64,000 nt of DNA from Kitasatospora xanthocidica (lineage in GTDB: Bacteria > Actinomycetota > Actinomycetes > Streptomycetales > Streptomycetaceae): assembly GCF_014656195.1 (NCBI RefSeq), contig NZ_BNBY01000003.1, positions 337,908 through 401,907 of the forward strand, written 5' to 3'. Below are positions 60,872 to 64,000 of this stretch, piece after piece. Every line of letters begins with the position of its first letter. The first letter of the stretch is position 1. The notes beneath the pieces are model-generated. The model had not been told where the DNA came from and made no database searches. It worked only from the letters and a program-made list of their open reading frames with translations. A program made the translations under genes and the position numbers.

Positions 60872-62239
60872 GTGGCCGCTGCCACTCTGCTCATGTCCGC
60901 CACGGCCCGGCTGCGCGACCGGAAGGTCGACGCCGAGCGCCGTACCACCGTCTCCCGGACCGTCCGTTCCTCGCTGGTGTCCGTCGCCGGGCTGATCGGC
61001 GGCCAGGTCGCCAACCAGGCCGGCGAGGAGGTCGGCCGCGTCGTCGACGTGGTCGCCCGTCTCTACGGGCCCGAGCCCTATCCGCCGGTCACCGGCCTGA
61101 TCATCCGAATAGGCCGCCGACGCGCCTTCGTCGCCGCCGGCGCCGTCGACCGCGTCCTGCCCGGCCGGGTGCGACTGCGCACCGCCCGCCTGGACCTGCG
61201 GGAGTTCAACCGCCGGCCCGGCGAGGTCCTGCTCGCCCGCGACGTGATGGACCACCAGCTCGTCGACGTCGACGGTGTCCAGGTCACCCGCGCCGCCGAC
61301 CTCTACCTGACGCCGCTCGCCGACCGTACCGTCCTGGTCGGCGTCGACGTCTCCCTGCCCACCCTGCTGCGTCGGCTCGGCCCGCGCCGTTGGCAGGTCC
61401 GCCCCACCCCGGAGCGCGTCCTGGACTGGCAGTCCGTCGCCCCGTTCGGCGAGCAGGCCACCCACGGGCCCGCCGAGGTGAGGCTGCGCGCCTCCCGGTC
61501 CGCCCTGCACCAGCTGCGTCCGGCGGACCTCGCCGACATCCTGGAGGACCTGGGCCGGCACGAGCGCCAGCAACTGCTCGGCTGGTTGGAGCCGGAGCAG
61601 GCCGCGGACGCGTTGGAGGAGATGGAGCCGGCCGAGCTGGAGAACCTGCTCCGCGAGGCACCACCCGAGCACGCTGCCCGTCTGGTGGACGAGATGGAGC
61701 CCGACGAGGCCGCCGACGCCCTGCGCGACCTCGACCCCGGCGAGCGCGAAGCCCTGCTGACCCGCATGCCCGCCCCCGAAGCGGCCGAGCTGCGCACCCT
61801 GCTCACCCACCGCGAGGGAACGGCCGGCGGCGCGATGACCACCCTGCTGGTCACCGCCCGTCCGACCGAGACCGTCGCCGCGGTACGGGCGAAGCTGGCC
61901 GAGCAGGCCGAGCACCGCACCGAGATCGACGCGGTCGCCGTCCTGGACGACGACGGCCGGCTGCTCGGCGACCTCCCGCTGTTCGACCTGGCCGTCGCCG
62001 AGGAAGGCGCCCTGGTCGCGGACCTGGTGGCCTGGCGCGAACAGTTCGGTGCGCCGGTCACCGTCCGGCCCGACACCCGCCTCGCCGAGGCCGCCGACCG
62101 GCTGGTCGCCGCCCGCGCCAGCTCCCTGCTCGTGGTCGACGACACCGGCCGCCCACTGGGCCGGGTCCTCGCCGACGACATCCTCGACTCGCTGCTGCCC
62201 GAGCGCGGGCGCCTGCACTTCCGGAGACTGCTCAAGTGA
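60872..62239 (+). CDS. MgtE N-terminal/CBS domain protein (soluble)
   Basis: 455 residues from GTG 60872 (GTG 60863 and a later ATG are alternatives). An N-terminal PRC-barrel-like segment (GGQVANQAGEEVGRVVDVVA) precedes the MgtE N domain (LRPADLADILEDLGRHERQQ, EEMEPAELENLLREAPPEHA superhelix). Two CBS motifs follow (EGTAGGAMTTLLVTARPTET; AARASSLLVVDDTGRPLGRV). There is no MgtE membrane domain. In MgtE these cytosolic parts sense Mg2+. The GTGA overlap with the transporter gene suggests it regulates that protein. Confidence 0.88.
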   Translation: MAAATLLMSATARLRDRKVDAERRTTVSRTVRSSLVSVAGLIGGQVANQAGEEVGRVVDVVARLYGPEPYPPVTGLIIRIGRRRAFVAAGAVDRVLPGRVRLRTARLDLREFNRRPGEVLLARDVMDHQLVDVDGVQVTRAADLYLTPLADRTVLVGVDVSLPTLLRRLGPRRWQVRPTPERVLDWQSVAPFGEQATHGPAEVRLRASRSALHQLRPADLADILEDLGRHERQQLLGWLEPEQAADALEEMEPAELENLLREAPPEHAARLVDEMEPDEAADALRDLDPGEREALLTRMPAPEAAELRTLLTHREGTAGGAMTTLLVTARPTETVAAVRAKLAEQAEHRTEIDAVAVLDDDGRLLGDLPLFDLAVAEEGALVADLVAWREQFGAPVTVRPDTRLAEAADRLVAARASSLLVVDDTGRPLGRVLADDILDSLLPERGRLHFRRLLK

Positions 62240-63549
62240 CCCGCGACCTCGACACCGCTCCCACTCCAGCACCCGCCGCAACGCCTTCCCCGACCACGAC
62301 AACTCCGGTCCGCCGCAGGGGTTTTCGCCGCATCGCAGCCGTCGCGATGGTCGCCGGCCCCGGCCTGGTCGCCGCCAACGCGGGCAACGACGCCGCCGGC
62401 ATCGCCACCTACGCCAGCGCCGGTTCCCAGTTCACCTACGGCACCCTGTTCTTCATGGTGCTGGTCACCATCGCCCTGGTCATGGTGCAGGAGATGGCCG
62501 TCCGGCTCGGCGCCCACACCGGCAAGGGCCTGGGCGCGCTGATCCGCGAACAGTTCAGCCTGCGCCTGACCGCCCTCGCGGTCTTCTGCCTGCTGCTCGC
62601 CAACACCGGTCTGGTGGTGAGCGAGTTCGCCGGGATCGGCGCCGCCTTCGAGCTGCTCGGCGTCCCCAAGTGGGCGGTCGTCCCGCCCGCCGCCGTCCTG
62701 CTCTGGTCGCTGGTGCTGTTCGGCTCCTACAAGTGGGCCGAACGCATCTTCCTGATCATGTCGCTGGCGTTCTTCGCCTACCCCGTCGCGATGATCCTCG
62801 GCCACCCGGACTGGGGGCAGGTCGGCGAGCACCTCGCCGTTCCCCACATGGAGCCGAGCAAGGACTTCATCCTGCTGGCCGTCGCCCTCATCGGCACCAC
62901 GGTCAGCCCGTACATGCAGTTCTACGCCGCCGCCGGGGTCGTCGACCGCGGCGCCAAGCCCGCCGACTACAAGCTGATCCGCGCCGACGCCGTCCTCGGC
63001 GCGGTCTTCGCCTGCGTGATCAGCCTGACCATCATCATCGCCACCGCCGCCGCGATCGGCGGCACCGGCCCCCTGGAGTCCGCCGCGCAGGCCGCCGAGG
63101 CCCTCACGCCGGTCGCCGGACACAGCGCCGAGCTGCTGTTCGCCTTCGGCCTGATCGGCGCCTCCGCCCTGGCCGGCGCCGTGGTGCCGCTCTCCGCGAG
63201 CTACGCCATCGGCGAGGCCGCCGGCGTCGAGCGCTCCGTCTCCCGCAGCTTCCGCGACGCCCCGCTGTTCCTCGGGGTGTTCACCGCCCAGATCGCGCTC
63301 GGCGCCATCGTCGCGCTCACCCCCGTGGACGTCATCCAGCTGCTCATCGGCACCCAGGTCCTCCAAGGCCTGATCAGCCCGATCGTCCTGGTCTACCTCC
63401 TCGTCCTCACCAACCGCCGCTCCGTCCTCGGCGAGGCCGCCAACAGCCCCCGCTACCGCCTCGCGGCCACCACCGTGGTCGTAGGCGTGGCCGCCATGTC
63501 GACGATCCTGCTCGCCCAGACCGTCCTCGGCTGGTTCGGCCTCGCCTGA
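62236..63549 (+). CDS. Nramp-family (NRMT-like) divalent metal transporter
   Basis: 437 residues from GTG 62236, about 11 helices. The helix-1 metal motif reads AANAGNDAAGIATYASAG instead of the canonical DPGN. The helix-6 motif reads GTTVSPYMQFYAAAGVV instead of MPHN, so the Met ligand that favours Mn/Fe is shifted or lost. Such changes are seen in Nramp-related transporters able to take up Mg2+. Translational coupling to an MgtE-N/CBS sensor supports Mg2+ (or Mn2+) transport. Substrate remains inference. Confidence 0.88.
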   Translation: MTRDLDTAPTPAPAATPSPTTTTPVRRRGFRRIAAVAMVAGPGLVAANAGNDAAGIATYASAGSQFTYGTLFFMVLVTIALVMVQEMAVRLGAHTGKGLGALIREQFSLRLTALAVFCLLLANTGLVVSEFAGIGAAFELLGVPKWAVVPPAAVLLWSLVLFGSYKWAERIFLIMSLAFFAYPVAMILGHPDWGQVGEHLAVPHMEPSKDFILLAVALIGTTVSPYMQFYAAAGVVDRGAKPADYKLIRADAVLGAVFACVISLTIIIATAAAIGGTGPLESAAQAAEALTPVAGHSAELLFAFGLIGASALAGAVVPLSASYAIGEAAGVERSVSRSFRDAPLFLGVFTAQIALGAIVALTPVDVIQLLIGTQVLQGLISPIVLVYLLVLTNRRSVLGEAANSPRYRLAATTVVVGVAAMSTILLAQTVLGWFGLA

Positions 63550-63706
63550 ACCCGCGCCCCCGCGCAACGCGAACCCTCAGGGAGGAACCACCATGCGCCG
63601 CTTCGCCCCGTTGCTGTCGTCCTTCCGGGCGTCCCGGGCATGTGGCGGCCCCTGGAGTCCGTCGTCCGCCACAGTTCGGACGAGGCCGCCAGGAGCCACC
63701 GGGGGT

Positions 63707-63738
63707 CACCCGGTGCCGGTGGCACGCGGCACCGGGTG
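63707..63738 (-). terminator. hairpin downstream of bL37
   Basis: Perfect 12-base arms CACCCGGTGCCG (63707-63718) and CGGCACCGGGTG (63727-63738), 8-base loop, 11 bases after the bL37 stop on the minus strand. Confidence 0.8.
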
Positions 63739-63749
63739 GGTCTGTCGGG

Positions 63750-63824
63750 CTACTGCCCGGCCTTGCGGCCGTGGTTCGCCTTCTTCTTCCGACGGGCCCT
63801 CTTCTTGCGGGCGCGCTTGGACAT
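63750..63824 (-). CDS. ribosomal protein bL37 (AURKAIP1/COX24 domain)
   Basis: 24 residues: MSKRARKKRARRKKANHGRK ending AGQ. The Lys/Arg run followed by ANHG is the signature of the actinobacterial 50S protein bL37 (AURKAIP1/COX24 domain), which is about 24 aa in mycobacteria and streptomycetes. It is too short for most gene finders. The ATG at 63824-63822 has an AGGAGAA element (on the minus strand) about ten bases upstream, and a strong hairpin follows the stop. Confidence 0.9.
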   Translation of the reverse strand: MSKRARKKRARRKKKANHGRKAGQ

Positions 63825-63859
63825 CGGGTGCGTTCTCCTCGGTACGGGTCCGGTCCAGG

Positions 63860-64000
63860 TCAGGCCTGGGCGACGAGCTGGTCGGCGAGCTTGGCGAGGC
63901 GGCGCTGCGAGCGTTCCTCCCGGGCTGCCGCGGCGGTCGGGGCGGGGCCGCCGCCGTCGTAGTACTCGCCGTTGGCCACCGGCGTGTCCGGCAGGCAGAG
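63860..64000 (-). CDS. C-terminal part of an unidentified protein (runs off window)
   Basis: Minus-strand frame open to the right edge, 46 codons plus stop, ending in a helical segment ARDEERSQRR-like (AAAAREERSQRRLAKLADQL). The Arg/Glu/Leu pattern suggests a C-terminal helix. It lies 35 bases upstream of bL37 and may be in the same transcript. Identity unknown without the rest. Confidence 0.55.
   Translation of the reverse strand, partial: LCLPDTPVANGEYYDGGGPAPTAAAAREERSQRRLAKLADQLVAQA

Noticed and set aside
63593..64000. Plus-strand frame beginning MRRFAPLL with a perfect GGAGG site, open to the edge
   Set aside because: It lies opposite bL37, its terminator and the next minus-strand gene, and shows no family motif beyond the first residues; possibly a short decayed gene start.

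Overview
The window is GC-rich actinobacterial DNA. Tight ATGA/GTGA gene overlaps, many GTG starts, a melC tyrosinase operon, a tethered ribose ABC transporter, MbtH-type NRPS chemistry and a 24-residue bL37 ribosomal protein all point to the family Streptomycetaceae (Streptomyces or Kitasatospora). It looks like a chromosome-arm accessory region: metabolic operons alternate with gene relics, transposase remnants, STAND NTPases and a secondary-metabolite cluster. No rRNA, tRNA or CRISPR was seen.

Layout. 1-3.6 kb: an Mrp/Mnh-type cation/proton antiporter operon on the minus strand (E-F-G-MbhD-like-B-C-D, running off the left edge). 3.6-6.4 kb: small stress-type proteins plus SDR and STAS relics and an SRPBCC protein. 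6.6-9.7 kb: a frameshifted DUF2231-Rieske gene, then a methyltransferase / CDGSH Fe-S / haem-oxygenase-like enzyme module. 9.8-16 kb: membrane proteins, a flavin reductase, GNAT, APH and a tandem VOC protein. 16-20.6 kb: divergent secreted glycosidases (a GH127 arabinofuranosidase with lectin repeats and a GH12 endoglucanase) with an operator-like site between them. 20.8-22 kb: an HxlR regulator divergent from an NAD(P)-binding reductase. 22.2-28.2 kb: a complete ribose operon rbsR-A-(C::B fusion)-K-D with two LacI-type operators. 28-32 kb: an IS30 relic, LysR, SRPBCC, an SDR relic and an aldo/keto reductase. 31.7-34.3 kb: a CobW-like protein behind a Zur-like box, convergent with a YibE/F protein. 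34.4-36.1 kb: an ABC-ATPase relic and the melC1-melC2 operon with a strong terminator.

36.6-46.2 kb is a recombination-scarred island: a truncated NRPS (PCP-C) fragment, then a broken HTH-NACHT NTPase gene bracketed by about 60-bp inverted repeats that grade into an ISAs1-like transposase remnant, then an intact nSTAND1-WD40 protein preceded by a small partner that shares the same GGGDAYxAGRD motif.

46.5-60.3 kb is a compact single-strand biosynthetic cluster: discrete A-PCP NRPS, one KS-AT-ACP PKS module, MbtH, MFS exporter, type II thioesterase, an unusually large acyl-CoA dehydrogenase, a free-standing condensation domain, a second A-PCP, and a glutathionylspermidine-synthase-like (circularly permuted) ATP-grasp enzyme. 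I do not recognise this combination as a known pathway. It is the best candidate in the window for an undescribed system. 60.9-63.5 kb: an MgtE-N/CBS protein translationally coupled to an Nramp-like transporter with altered metal-site motifs. The right edge holds bL37 and the end of another minus-strand gene.
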